This document shows positions 48,213 through 58,200 of a stretch of DNA of 64,000 nt, piece after piece. Below the pieces are notes generated by a model. The model had not been told where the DNA came from, searched no databases, and was given only the letters and a program-made list of their open reading frames with translations. The translations under genes were made by a program, and so were the position numbers. Numbering within the stretch: the stretch's first letter is position 1; the number at the start of each line of letters is the position of its first letter. The stretch comes from Lachnospiraceae bacterium (GTDB taxonomy: Bacteria > Bacillota > Clostridia > Lachnospirales > Lachnospiraceae), in contig JAFRSD010000005.1 in assembly GCA_017427775.1 (NCBI GenBank), positions 62,001 to 126,000 of the forward strand, written 5' to 3'.

Positions 48213-50882
48213 TTACTGTTTCCCGAGATGTGCAAGCTGTTCCTCAACCTGCTTCATCATCGCGGTGTATTTCTCAAGCTTCGCGCGTTCCTCGGCAATC
48301 TTCGCCTCGGGGGCTTTGGATACGAAGCGCTCGTTGCTGAGCATGCCGTTTACACGGGCGAGCTCGCCGGTCAGACGCTCCTTTTCCTTCTGCAGGCGCT
48401 CAATCTCCTTAGCGATGTCTACAAGATCCGAAAGCGGCATATAGATGGTCGCGCCGGCGATCACTACGGAAACCGCATCGGGCTCAATGCCCGTCTTATC
48501 ACTCTGAACCGTTACCTCGCTTGCGCTTGCAAGAGCCGCGAAGAAGTTTCTGCTGCCCTCGAAAATGCTGCGGATATGCTCCGAATCGGATACAACGAAT
48601 ACCTTAGCCTTGCGGGACGGCGGAACGTTCATTTCGCTTCTGCGTGCACGCATTGCGGTTACAGCCGCCTTAATGAGCTCAACCGCTTCCTCTTCCTTCG
48701 GGAAGTCAAGCGCGGCGTCAAACTGCGGCCAAGCGGAGATCATAATGGACGTATCGTCGGTCAGAACGCCTTCGGCATCCTTCAGAGTACGGTAAATCTC
48801 CTCGGTAACGAACGGCATGTACGGGTGCAGAAGTTTCAAAGATTCGGTCAGAACGGTGCGGAGCGTCCAGATCGCAGCCTTCTTCGACTCCGTGTCCTCG
48901 CCGTACAGACGGGGTTTCACCATCTCGATATACCAGTCGCAGAACTCTTCCCAGATGAAATCATAGATCTTTCCAACCGCAATACCGAGATCGAAGTTCT
49001 CCATGTTCTCGGTAACTTCCTTCGTAAGGCCGTTGGCCTTCGAAAGGATCCAGCGGTCGGCATCGGTCAGAGAAGCGGGATCAACGCTCGTCACCTTGCC
49101 GTCCTCACCCATCTGCTCCATATTCATCATGATGAAACGGCTGGCGTTCCATACTTTATTCGCAAAGTTACGGCTTGCCTCCACACGTTCCCAATAGAAA
49201 CGCATGTCATTGCCGGGCGCGTTGCCGGTTACAAGCGTGAAACGGAGTGCGTCGGCACCGTATTTGTCGATCACTTCGAGCGGATCGATACCGTTGCCGA
49301 GCGACTTGCTCATCTTACGGCCCTGCGAGTCTCTTACGAGGCCGTGGATCAGAACCGTCCTGAACGGAACCTCGCCCATATGCTCGAGACCGGAGAACAT
49401 CATACGGATTACCCAGAAGAAGATGATGTCATAGCCGGTTACAAGCGTGCTCGTCGGATAGAAGTACTCGAGTTCCTTCGTCTTCTCGGGCCAGCCGAGC
49501 GTTGAGAACGGCCACAGTGCGGAGCTGAACCAGGTATCAAGCGTATCGGGATCCTGACGCATCGGCTTTCCACATTTCGGGCAGATCGCGCTGTCTTCCT
49601 TCGTAACTACCATCTCACCGCAGTCGTCACAGTAGAAAGCGGGAATCCGGTGGCCCCACCAGAGCTGACGGCTGATACACCAGTCGCGGATGCCCTCAAG
49701 CCAGTGGTAATAAGTCTTGTCAAAGTGTTCGGGAACGAACTTCGTCCTGCCCTGCTTTACCGCTTCGATCGCGGGACCTGCAAGAGGTTCCATCTTTACA
49801 TACCACTGCATCGAAACGCGGGGCTCGATCGTGGTGTTACAGCGGGAACACGTTCCTACGTTGTGGCTGTAGTCTTCAATCTTTGTAAGGGCGCCGCAGG
49901 CCTGAAGGTCCTTAACAATGGCCTCACGCGCTTCGTAACGGTCCATTCCGGCGTATTTCGGATAATCGTCAACGATCTTAGCGTCGGGCGTCAAAACGTT
50001 CACTACGTCGAGATTATGACGTAATCCTACCTCATAGTCGTTCGGATCGTGTGCGGGCGTGATCTTAACTACGCCGGTACCGAATTCCATGTCAACGTAA
50101 TCGTCGGCGATAACCGGAATCTGACGTCCTACGAGCGGAAGCGTGATCATCTTGCCTACGCAGTCCTTATAACGCTCATCGTTCGGATTTACCGCAACGG
50201 CGGTATCGCCGAGCATCGTCTCGGGACGGGTCGTTGCCATCTCGATATAACCGCTGCCGTCCGTATAAGGATAACGCAAATGCCAGAAATGGCCTGCCTG
50301 ATCCTCATAGTTAACCTCGGCGTCGGAAATCGCCGTAAGGCAGTGCGGGCACCAGTTACCGATGCGGTTGCCGCGGTAGATCAGTCCCTTATTGTAAAGG
50401 TTAACAAATACTTCCTTAACTGCCTTGTTGCAGCCCTCGTCCATCGTGAAACGCTCACGGTCCCAGTCACAGGATGAACCCATCTTCTTAAGCTGCGAAA
50501 CGATACGGCCGCCGTACTGGCGCTTCCACTCCCAGGCTCTCTCGAGGAATTTCTCACGGCCGATATCCTCTTTTTTTATGCCTTCCTGTGCCATTGCAGC
50601 AACGATCTTCGCCTCGGTCGCGATCGACGCGTGGTCGGTTCCGGGAAGCCACAGCGTCTCATAGCCCTGCATGCGCTTAAAGCGGATCAGAATATCCTGC
50701 AGCGTGTTGTCAAGGGCATGACCCATATGCAGCTGGCCGGTAATGTTCGGCGGCGGGATCACGATCGTGTAAGGCTTCTTGTCCGGACGAACTTCGGCAT
50801 GGAAATACTTCTTGTCCTGCCAGAACTGATACAGTCTGTCTTCAATCCCTTTGGGATCATAGGTTTTTGCAAGCTCTTTCAT
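48213..50882 (-). CDS. valS: Valyl-tRNA synthetase
   Basis: This 889-aa class I synthetase has the HIGH motif as PPNITGQLHMGHALD, the KMSKS motif as GRKMSKSLGNG, a zinc-binding part with CPKCGKPM, and a C-terminal coiled-coil arm (EIERLQKEKERLTGELARVN). It joins valine to tRNA-Val. The reading frame extends upstream through the leader, but ATG 50882 with GGAG 7 bases before it is the true start. A T-box riboswitch controls it. Confidence 0.97.
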   Translation of the reverse strand: MKELAKTYDPKGIEDRLYQFWQDKKYFHAEVRPDKKPYTIVIPPPNITGQLHMGHALDNTLQDILIRFKRMQGYETLWLPGTDHASIATEAKIVAAMAQEGIKKEDIGREKFLERAWEWKRQYGGRIVSQLKKMGSSCDWDRERFTMDEGCNKAVKEVFVNLYNKGLIYRGNRIGNWCPHCLTAISDAEVNYEDQAGHFWHLRYPYTDGSGYIEMATTRPETMLGDTAVAVNPNDERYKDCVGKMITLPLVGRQIPVIADDYVDMEFGTGVVKITPAHDPNDYEVGLRHNLDVVNVLTPDAKIVDDYPKYAGMDRYEAREAIVKDLQACGALTKIEDYSHNVGTCSRCNTTIEPRVSMQWYVKMEPLAGPAIEAVKQGRTKFVPEHFDKTYYHWLEGIRDWCISRQLWWGHRIPAFYCDDCGEMVVTKEDSAICPKCGKPMRQDPDTLDTWFSSALWPFSTLGWPEKTKELEYFYPTSTLVTGYDIIFFWVIRMMFSGLEHMGEVPFRTVLIHGLVRDSQGRKMSKSLGNGIDPLEVIDKYGADALRFTLVTGNAPGNDMRFYWERVEASRNFANKVWNASRFIMMNMEQMGEDGKVTSVDPASLTDADRWILSKANGLTKEVTENMENFDLGIAVGKIYDFIWEEFCDWYIEMVKPRLYGEDTESKKAAIWTLRTVLTESLKLLHPYMPFVTEEIYRTLKDAEGVLTDDTSIMISAWPQFDAALDFPKEEEAVELIKAAVTAMRARRSEMNVPPSRKAKVFVVSDSEHIRSIFEGSRNFFAALASASEVTVQSDKTGIEPDAVSVVIAGATIYMPLSDLVDIAKEIERLQKEKERLTGELARVNGMLSNERFVSKAPEAKIAEERAKLEKYTAMMKQVEEQLAHLGKQ

Positions 50883-50897
50883 GTTAAACTCCTTTCT

Positions 50898-51087
50898 CTG
50901 TGGGTGCGCGCCCTTTGAGCCCCTCGCGAACTGCGTTCGCTCGGTGTACGTGCGCTCGGAACCTGCCGCAGACTTCGTCTGCTCCTGTACGGATGCGTTA
51001 CGCTCACCGGAAACTTCGTTTCCGTGAGGCGTATCGTATCCGCACACCGGCATCCGCCGGGCAGGTTCTCTCGCTTAGCGCGCACAG
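50898..51087 (-). repeat. Palindrome-rich 190-nt element in the valS leader
   Basis: The segment between the T-box terminator and the valS start is closed by CTGTG-GCGCGC (50898-50911) and GCGCGCACAG (51078-51087). Inside, GAACCTGCC (50959-50967) pairs with GGCAGGTTC (51060-51068). Short perfect hairpins with 3-base loops lie at 50926-50940, 50968-50982 and 51009-51023. CTCAC/GTGAG (51003-51007, 51024-51028) extends the last. It is not part of a normal T-box and looks like an inserted repetitive element or a structured RNA. Confidence 0.7.
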
Positions 51088-51091
51088 AAAT

Positions 51092-51354
51092 GCCCCTCGT
51101 CGTATAAGGACGAGGGGCTGTCGTGGTACCACCTTATTTCGCAGCAGATGCTGCCTCTTTACGCCGCTCATATAAGCAGCTCATCGTTAACGGGATTACC
51201 CGGAGACCTCTACTTCACTGGGGTTCGAAATCTCAGCTCCGAAGCTACTTCCGTTCCTCCGTTTCCGAACCGGTCTTTCAGCCTTGAACCGGTCTCTCTG
51301 GCGGTCGGTTGAAACATACTCCTCTTCATCTCAGCCTTTGTGTAAATCAATTAT
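51092..51354 (-). promoter_or_regulatory. T-box riboswitch of valS
   Basis: The conserved T-box AAGGTGGTACCACG lies at 51122-51135 on the reverse strand. The terminator GCCCCTCGTC (51092-51101) with GACGAGGGGC (51109-51118) follows it. Stem I carries AGAGAG and the loop GAAGTAGCTTCGGAG, giving GUA (51246-51248) as the likely specifier, a valine codon. Uncharged tRNA-Val should stabilise the antiterminator and turn valS on. A TTGACA promoter lies just upstream. Confidence 0.88.
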
Positions 51355-51360
51355 GGACAT

Positions 51361-51390
51361 ACTTTACCCCATCGGTATGGGATTTGTCAA
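51361..51390 (-). promoter_or_regulatory. Promoter of valS
   Basis: On the reverse strand TTGACA (51385-51390) is followed after 18 bases by TAAAGT (51361-51366), just before the T-box leader. Confidence 0.65.
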
Positions 51391-51431
51391 GTATTTGTTT
51401 CCGTAGGCTGCCGCCCCGGGAGTCTCATTTT

Positions 51432-52883
51432 CTAAACCTCCCGCACCAAGTTCTGCACCCAGACGCCTTTCTTTACGAGAATAAACCCGATCAGGCACTT
51501 TAAAAGGTCAACCAGTTGTACGAACAGATAAAGTTCAATCACCGGAAGATCCGTATAGGAACACAGGACAAGCGCGAACGGCACGCTGATACACCACAGG
51601 AACACGCTGTCGAACAGGAATGTAACGAATGTCTTTCCTCCCGTACGAAGCGTAAAATACGTCGCGTGCATAAACGCAAAGATCGGCATGCAGACGGCCC
51701 CGATCTGAATAAAACCTGACGCCAGCGTGCGCACATTATCCGTCGTGTTGTAAAGCATCGGGAACAGCGGCGCAAGCAGGAACAGAATTCCTCCGAGAAG
51801 CGCGCTCGAAGCAACGGAAAATGCGATCAGCTTCGTGTCGGTATCCTTTGCCTCCTCCGTCTTGCCTGCTCCGAGAAGCTGCCCGACCATGATCGCCACG
51901 GCGCTTCCCATCGCGATAAATACGACGTTGAAAAGGTTTGTGATCGTACTCGAGATATTGAGCCCGGCCACAGCATCAAGTCCGCGCCTCGAGTAGCACT
52001 GGTTGAGAACCGCCATACCGCATGACCAGAGAATCTCATTAAACATGAGCGGCATGCCCTTTGCGGTGATCTGCCCCGCGAGCTTGCCGGGAATCAAAGG
52101 AGGCTCGCACATAACGGCATCGCTGTCGTCCTGTTTCTTTCGAAAGAGACGCTTTGTGAAACGGGGGATTCGATACAGTCCGGAAGCGAATTTCATCCGC
52201 GCAGTATGCGTATGCGTCCAGATAATGACAACGGCAGCCTGCACGAAACGGCTGATCACCGTTGCATATGCCGCACCGGCCACACCGAGCCTAGGTGCAC
52301 CGAGCTTTCCGAATATAAGCACATAGTTCAGTCCGAGATTGACTACGACTGCCGCAAGACCGGCAACCATCGGGACCCGTGTTTCGCCGCATTCACGAAG
52401 CGTGCTTGCGTATACCTCTTCAATACCGAACGGAATGAGTCCGACCAGCATGATGAACAGATATTCCTTGCCGTATTGCAGCACCAGTTCCGGAGACTGT
52501 ACGGAATCCGCGCTGTCATGCAGATAAAGGCTCATCAGCGAGTGGTTGCCGAAATACAGTACGGCTATGCCGACCGCAACCAGGAACATGCTGATCATCA
52601 TTTTGTACCGGAAGGAATAGCGGACACCCTCGTGGTCTCCTTTGCCGTAGAACTGCGCGGCATAGATTCCCGGCCCCGCCAGCGCACCGAACAGTGCAAG
52701 ATACAGTACGAACATCAGCTGGTTTACGATGGAAACGCCGGACATTGACTCCGTTCCGACGCTTCCGATCATGATATTATCTAACAGACTTACAAAATTG
52801 GAGATGCCGTTCTGGATCATGATCGGCACCGCCACGGTTAAAACTTTCTTATAGAATTTTCTGTCACCTATTAACTTACTCAA
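51432..52883 (-). CDS. MATE-family multidrug efflux transporter
   Basis: This protein of about 483 aa has roughly 12 membrane helices in two MATE halves (VLTVAVPIMIQNGISNFVSL and ITAKGMPLMFNEILWSCGMA). Such exporters expel drugs or metabolites using a sodium or proton gradient. The start is probably TTG at 52883, 8 bases after GAGGG, giving the beginning MSKLIGDRKFYKKV; an upstream in-frame extension has no ribosome site. A GAGGTGGC/GCCACCTC hairpin (52919-52949) separates it from the preceding gene. Confidence 0.87.
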   Translation of the reverse strand: MSKLIGDRKFYKKVLTVAVPIMIQNGISNFVSLLDNIMIGSVGTESMSGVSIVNQLMFVLYLALFGALAGPGIYAAQFYGKGDHEGVRYSFRYKMMISMFLVAVGIAVLYFGNHSLMSLYLHDSADSVQSPELVLQYGKEYLFIMLVGLIPFGIEEVYASTLRECGETRVPMVAGLAAVVVNLGLNYVLIFGKLGAPRLGVAGAAYATVISRFVQAAVVIIWTHTHTARMKFASGLYRIPRFTKRLFRKKQDDSDAVMCEPPLIPGKLAGQITAKGMPLMFNEILWSCGMAVLNQCYSRRGLDAVAGLNISSTITNLFNVVFIAMGSAVAIMVGQLLGAGKTEEAKDTDTKLIAFSVASSALLGGILFLLAPLFPMLYNTTDNVRTLASGFIQIGAVCMPIFAFMHATYFTLRTGGKTFVTFLFDSVFLWCISVPFALVLCSYTDLPVIELYLFVQLVDLLKCLIGFILVKKGVWVQNLVREV

Positions 52884-52918
52884 AACACTACCCTCAATAA
52901 TCCTTATAACAAACTCAT

Positions 52919-52949
52919 GAGGTGGCCGCCCTTTACGGGATGCCACCTC
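52919..52949 (-). terminator. Hairpin after the helical-repeat gene
   Basis: GAGGTGGC (52919-52926) pairs with GCCACCTC (52942-52949), with CCC/GGG inside. No clear U-run follows, so it may be a weak terminator or an mRNA-stability element between this operon and the MATE gene. Confidence 0.45.
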
Positions 52950-52982
52950 GACATTGTATTCTCTCGTTCGGTTCCATGCGCG

Positions 52983-53828
52983 CTACGCGTCTCTGTAATT
53001 CTTCTTGAGCCGGCTGACGGTCTCTTCGAACAGCCACCAGAAGCCGCCGTCTTCGTCGTCTGCGGTCTCTTCGCGGTCCTTCAGTTCCATCAGGCGGAGT
53101 ACGTTGATATACTCGGGCGAGTACTCACGGTTCTCCTCTAAGAAATAGAACTGGTTCTCGAGGATCCGCATGACCTCGGTCTCATCCGAATATTTCATCA
53201 GCGCGGCGTTGAATTCCTGTTCCATTCCGCCGATCTTCAAAGCATACAGGTACTGACACAGGCTTTCCTTCATGGCACCCTTCTGGTACGCGATCAGGAA
53301 ATACTTCGCGGCATTCTTGAACATACCGTTCTTGGCAAGCAGCACCGCCATATTGTGGTATGCCTTTGCCTGGTCCTCATCGGGTACATAGATGAAATCG
53401 CGGTCGTCCAGAAGATTCCGGTATTCAAGCATTGCCTCACGTGTCTTGCCGTAACGGAGGAACGCATCGGCATGCCTCTTCTTACGCTCAATCGGCAGCA
53501 TGTCGAAGTAACTGTCGATCTCCGCGATCAGTTTATTGATCTCCTCTTCCGTGTAGTAGTCGGTACTACAGAAAATGGAAACCACAAGATCCTTGATGCC
53601 CGCATTCCGGTCCATCAGCTGCTGCAGGAAATCCGCGCGCTCGCTCATGCCGAGCTCGTTCCGGATCCAAGGCACAAGCTGCCGCTCCGACAGATCCTCC
53701 TCCAGCGTTTCAATGTTGTGGTAGAGGTAATAGCACAGCTCTTCCATCGTATAGACCTTGGTCCCGGTGGACTGGAAGAAATACGGTTCTTTTGCTTTGT
53801 TTCCGATACAGAAGATCAGTCTTCCCAT
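52983..53828 (-). CDS. Helical-repeat (TPR-like) protein linked to the DUF5716/DUF5717 pair
   Basis: This protein of about 281 aa starts MGRLIFCIGNKAKEPYFFQS. The rest is helical with TPR-like segments (KAYHNMAVLLAKNGMFKNAA, KYFLIAYQKGAMKESLCQYL) and an acidic end. I recall it as a neighbour of DUF5716/5717 genes in Lachnospiraceae. It has no enzyme motif and may be an adaptor for the Hsp70-like protein. The start at 53828 follows AAAGGAGG. Confidence 0.65.
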   Translation of the reverse strand: MGRLIFCIGNKAKEPYFFQSTGTKVYTMEELCYYLYHNIETLEEDLSERQLVPWIRNELGMSERADFLQQLMDRNAGIKDLVVSIFCSTDYYTEEEINKLIAEIDSYFDMLPIERKKRHADAFLRYGKTREAMLEYRNLLDDRDFIYVPDEDQAKAYHNMAVLLAKNGMFKNAAKYFLIAYQKGAMKESLCQYLYALKIGGMEQEFNAALMKYSDETEVMRILENQFYFLEENREYSPEYINVLRLMELKDREETADDEDGGFWWLFEETVSRLKKNYRDA

Positions 53829-53925
53829 AGTCTGTGCCTCCTTTCCCATAAATCTGCGCGCTGTTCCGCGTCATTCCGCGGATTCACCCTTTCCGGCTTA
53901 TGCCGGCAAATGCGACGCCTGCGCG

Positions 53926-55185
53926 TCAGATTTCAACAATCTTCTCCCATACCCGGTATGTGTTCGGGTAGAACTGTCCGAATCCGAGATCCTTCACGGT
54001 AATTACCGCCGTCTCCCGGTCCAGACACCGTATTCCGATGGAAACACGCGTCGTCTTATTCTCGCGTCCGTGCAGGTTCTTCAAACTAACCACAACATGC
54101 TTGGAATCCTTCTTTACGGTGTGGTAGATGGAGAAATAAACCTCCTCGGTATCATCAAGAATACCTACGGTCTTTGCGTTGACCTCGCTCCAGCGCGTGC
54201 CGGCGCGGACCATCGGATAATCCGCGATCTGATTGTCCTTAAACATCCGGATCGCGATGGTCGAACGGATCATATCTTCGGTGAGGAACAGGAAGTCCCT
54301 CATCTCTTCGTCATTCTCATACAGGCCGAAATAAGCGGCTCCTTTGGCGTACAGGTTCATTCCCTTGAACACGCGTCGCCCGGAACAGAGAGCCTTCAAA
54401 ACATCATCGGACCAGTTGCTTTCAAATCCCTTACCCGTGACATATACCGTCGACAGAATCTGGCGGTATAATACCTTGTCCGTAATGGTACGGAAGCAGT
54501 ATGCCAGCTGGTTGTCGGGCATCGTTTCAAGCATATTTTCGTCAAGAAGATTGCTGAGATCCTTGATCTGTGCCGTCACCGTGATGGGGGCAACCTTCTT
54601 GGCTGTCGAAAGCTGCGTATAGAACAGGCCGTTCTCGTTAAAATCGAACAGACCGACATCGTTGACCCAGAGCTCTTTCTTCTGGCGGACGGCATAGAAC
54701 ATAAAACTCTGCAGATGGCTCCGCACGCGGATGCTTTCATGCCGTATGCCCGTTGTTTCCATCGCCGCCTCGACAAGCTGAATCATCTTATCGCTCGGGT
54801 CGCGCATGGAAATGACAACCTTATCGATCGGATCGTTCTGGTACTTCTGCCGAAGCACCGTCATGATCTTGCGGAAGAACCTTTCAAACAGGTTCTGCGG
54901 CGTATATTCCGTATCGTGGATGTATACGCTTTCGTCCGCTTCCGCCTTCTGGATCAGATTGTCAATGAAGAACCCGGCGTTACGGTTCTTGCAGCGTACG
55001 GCCTCTTCACCGAAAAGCCAGTCGCCGCTGTCGTTCCGTACGCACAGCGCCGTCGGGATCAGGTACTGCCCGCCCGCTGAAGAAACACTGACGGACTCCG
55101 GTTCTTCACCATCCCTGCTCACCGCGATCTGCGTTGTCTCCGGGGATAAGTCAAATCCTATGACAATCGGTTTTGTATCCGGCAT
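53926..55185 (-). CDS. DUF5716-like Hsp70/actin-fold ATPase
   Basis: This protein of about 419 aa has an actin/Hsp70-like ATPase fold: a phosphate-1 loop (VIGFDLSPETTQIAV), an Hsp70-like IPTALCVRNDSGDWLFGEEA, and an adenosine-type motif (VYVTGKGFESNWSDDVLKAL, then NLYAKGAAYFGL). A C-terminal beta-type region follows, shorter than in DnaK. It could be a specialised chaperone or polymer-forming ATPase. GGAGGAAGG precedes the ATG at 55185. It lies between the giant DUF5717-like gene and the helical-repeat gene. Confidence 0.75.
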   Translation of the reverse strand: MPDTKPIVIGFDLSPETTQIAVSRDGEEPESVSVSSAGGQYLIPTALCVRNDSGDWLFGEEAVRCKNRNAGFFIDNLIQKAEADESVYIHDTEYTPQNLFERFFRKIMTVLRQKYQNDPIDKVVISMRDPSDKMIQLVEAAMETTGIRHESIRVRSHLQSFMFYAVRQKKELWVNDVGLFDFNENGLFYTQLSTAKKVAPITVTAQIKDLSNLLDENMLETMPDNQLAYCFRTITDKVLYRQILSTVYVTGKGFESNWSDDVLKALCSGRRVFKGMNLYAKGAAYFGLYENDEEMRDFLFLTEDMIRSTIAIRMFKDNQIADYPMVRAGTRWSEVNAKTVGILDDTEEVYFSIYHTVKKDSKHVVVSLKNLHGRENKTTRVSIGIRCLDRETAVITVKDLGFGQFYPNTYRVWEKIVEI

Positions 55186-55266
55186 GATACCTTCCTCCAA
55201 TCCCAAGTACTGTGTATTACCGTCCTCCGGCTGCCGCCTCCGCGAAAGCCTTCAGACTCCCGAAAA

Positions 55267-58200
55267 CTATTCCGTGATCTCACGGAACAGCTGGGAAATT
55301 GCAAATTCATCTTTGATGTAACGGTCAAGCAGCGCTAACGCCTTGTCGCGGTCTCCTTCCTTCTCGGAAGCAATAATGCGGTTGATCTGGGCGAAACGGC
55401 TTGTGGATTCATTGTTCTTGTCAAGCGTTCCGACTAAGGTCGTCTTCTCGGATATCACATTTTCCTCATCGGACTCGTCCGTGATAATGTACTCGATCGT
55501 CTCGCCGTAGAACAGAACCAGTTCCTTCACGAAGATACCATAGCAGATGTCACGCATCGGAACGTCCCTCTGCTGGCGTTTCCCTGCCACGCGGTACGAA
55601 TAATGAAGCGTCACGCGGTGCTTCGGGTTGGTGCGGTATTCGATCAGACGTTTGTCCTCGAGGCTCTCCGGCAGAGCGAAATACTTGCAGAGCCGTAAGA
55701 ATTCCGGAAGGACTTTGCCGCGGCTTTCCATTCTGGTCAGCCAGTACTCCGCGAAATCGCGGTCCTCGGTGGAAAGATCCTCCGCCTCGGCACAGAGCTT
55801 CAGCAAAGCAAGAATACAAATGTCATATTCGTCAAGGTTCGTATCCTTCTTCATGATATTGACCGTTTCCTCGGAAATCGGCGTATCAAAGAGAAGATAC
55901 TTATAGGCCACATACGTCATGTATGCCTTGCACAGCTGACGGTTGCCCATCGGGTTATAGTATTTGCGGAATACGGCGTCACCGTAAGGCAGATAAGCCT
56001 CCGTGAAGAGGATCTGCGCAAGCAGACGCTCATCCATCTTCTCGGTATCGATCTGGCGGTCGGTAGCCTCCTGCCAAAGCGTATAGAGATCTACGGTGCG
56101 TCCCTGATAATTCTCAAGAAGAACCGCAAACAGACGCGGACTGCGGCGTCCCTGACGGAATACGTAATACATCAGGTCGGTCAGGAAGACGATATTGTCC
56201 GCCAGCAGCTCCTGCGGAATCTCCGCGCAGAACCGCTCAAGGTACTTAATATCTATGGTACGGTATCCGTATGTCTGCATCAGCTCAAGCGCCTTCTTGT
56301 GGGCGTTGCGCTGGATCAGCATGCCAATCATCCGGCTTCGCTGCTTATCGGGGACAAATGACCAGTTCAGCGCCTCAAACATCGCTTCCAGTCTCGAGTC
56401 CTCAAGACTCTCGCTGAAGTTCAGAATAAGTGCCCGGTTCAGCTCATCCGAGAAAACGGAGCGGAGTCCCGGAATCCGGGAGGCCTTCTTACGGAGTTCT
56501 ACCGAGTATGCGTCGGTCTTCTTCTCCTTCAAAGCCTTTTCTGCAAGGGCAAGCAGGATGCGGTCGCTTCCGGGGTTCATCTGGAACGCTTCCTGGAAGC
56601 AGTCTTCTGCATTCATCAGCTTGCGGTCTTCGTACGGAATGCCGTGCAGATAACGGTTGTGCTTTTCGTCCATCAGCACGATCACCGCGTGTTCGGTATA
56701 GATATCCACCTGCGCCACACCACCGACGAACGGAACGATAACCTCTTCGTCAAACTCGCGATGCGCAACGCATACGTAACGGATGCCGGGCGCCGAGCAA
56801 CGGATCTCGTGACGGAACGCGATACCCTCGAGTCCGTTCAGAAATTCCTTCCGAAGCTGCTCGTCGTTCATGCACTCGTTGTACAGGATCGTCAAGAACG
56901 GGTCGTTCTTCCGTTCCCGCATCGCCGCAAGCGCATATTCGGAAATCTTATTCTTGTAAATGTCGTAAGCGTCACGGTTGCTTTCCTTATGCATTACGAT
57001 ATTCGCGTAAAGATAGGAAAGACGCTTGTCATGAAGCTTGCTGTTATAAGCGAAATATGTCAGAACAGCCGGCTCAAGCACTTCCTCAAGATCGCTGCTC
57101 TTCGTGTACATGTAGTATTCATACAGTTCCGGAATGCGAAGCTGCTCTTCCACGCCCTTCTGATACCATACGGCGTACATCGGGTCTTTCTTCTTCGCCC
57201 GAATCAGCATCTGGCAAAGTGCGGAAAGCGCTTCCTTCAGCTGGAACTGCTTATAAATCCCGGTCAATACGAGATAATAGAGATCACGGTATTCCTTAAG
57301 CCGTTCCGCAAGATACGAGAACTGCAGCGCAGCCTCTCTCTCGAGGTAGCGGTGTCTTACGGCAAATGCGATCGTCTGCACTTCAAACATACCCGGCTCA
57401 TGAAGCAGTGACGGCTCCTCATTCACAAGCGCCGCCGCGCTCACGAAAAGGAACGGCGAGCGGTTTCCGTCATCATACATGCCGCGCAGTTCGTCGAGCT
57501 TTAAACGGCGGTTCTTCGCGTAGCGCGAATCCAACTCGAGAAGCAGAAGTCCCGGGACGAAACGCGCGTCCTCCTCGCTGCAGAGAATATATAACTGCTC
57601 CATCAGGTCGCCCTTGTTGGCAGACGGCAATTCCGTGCTCAGGTACAGGTACAACGCCTTAACATAGGTTCCGTTGCCCTTCCACTCCGCGTCGGTAATG
57701 GCGCGAAGTCTCGAATTGGCTGCGCTTTCACGGCCGGCAAGACGGTCCAGATGAACGCGGTACAGACGGAGCATGATCTCCGGCTGCGCGCCGGATGCCT
57801 CTAACTGCGCAACGAGGTTCTCGGCCTCGGCAACATAACGGCCCACGGAAATATGATTCATACGGAACGCGAGGAAGTTCTCGCACAGTCTGCTGAATGC
57901 TTCCTTCCGTTCATGACGCCGGATCATCGGTTCCGGATCGGGAATCATCTTATCGCAGGAAACCGTGATGTGGATCTGCTGGTTCTGCGCCTCGATCGCG
58001 ATCGTCGCGGTACTGCTGCCGTACCCGAGTTTCTCGGCGATTATGGAAAATGTGATATCGCACCGGTTATCCCGGAAACTTTCGGTTTTGATCTGTTCGC
58101 GGTCCACAACAAGAAACTCCGCAGAGGAGGTAATTCTTGCGTTGACATATCCCCAGGTGCTCTTCGTAAGTTCAATGCGTCCGGATACGGGCACGCCGGT

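Noticed and set aside
48228-49505. A 425-codon frame antisense to valS
   Set aside because: ValRS motifs are intact on the other strand and the antisense frame has none.
50883-51053. A 57-codon in-frame extension of valS upstream of its ATG
   Set aside because: It lies in the palindrome-rich leader, lacks a ribosome site and is not part of ValRS.
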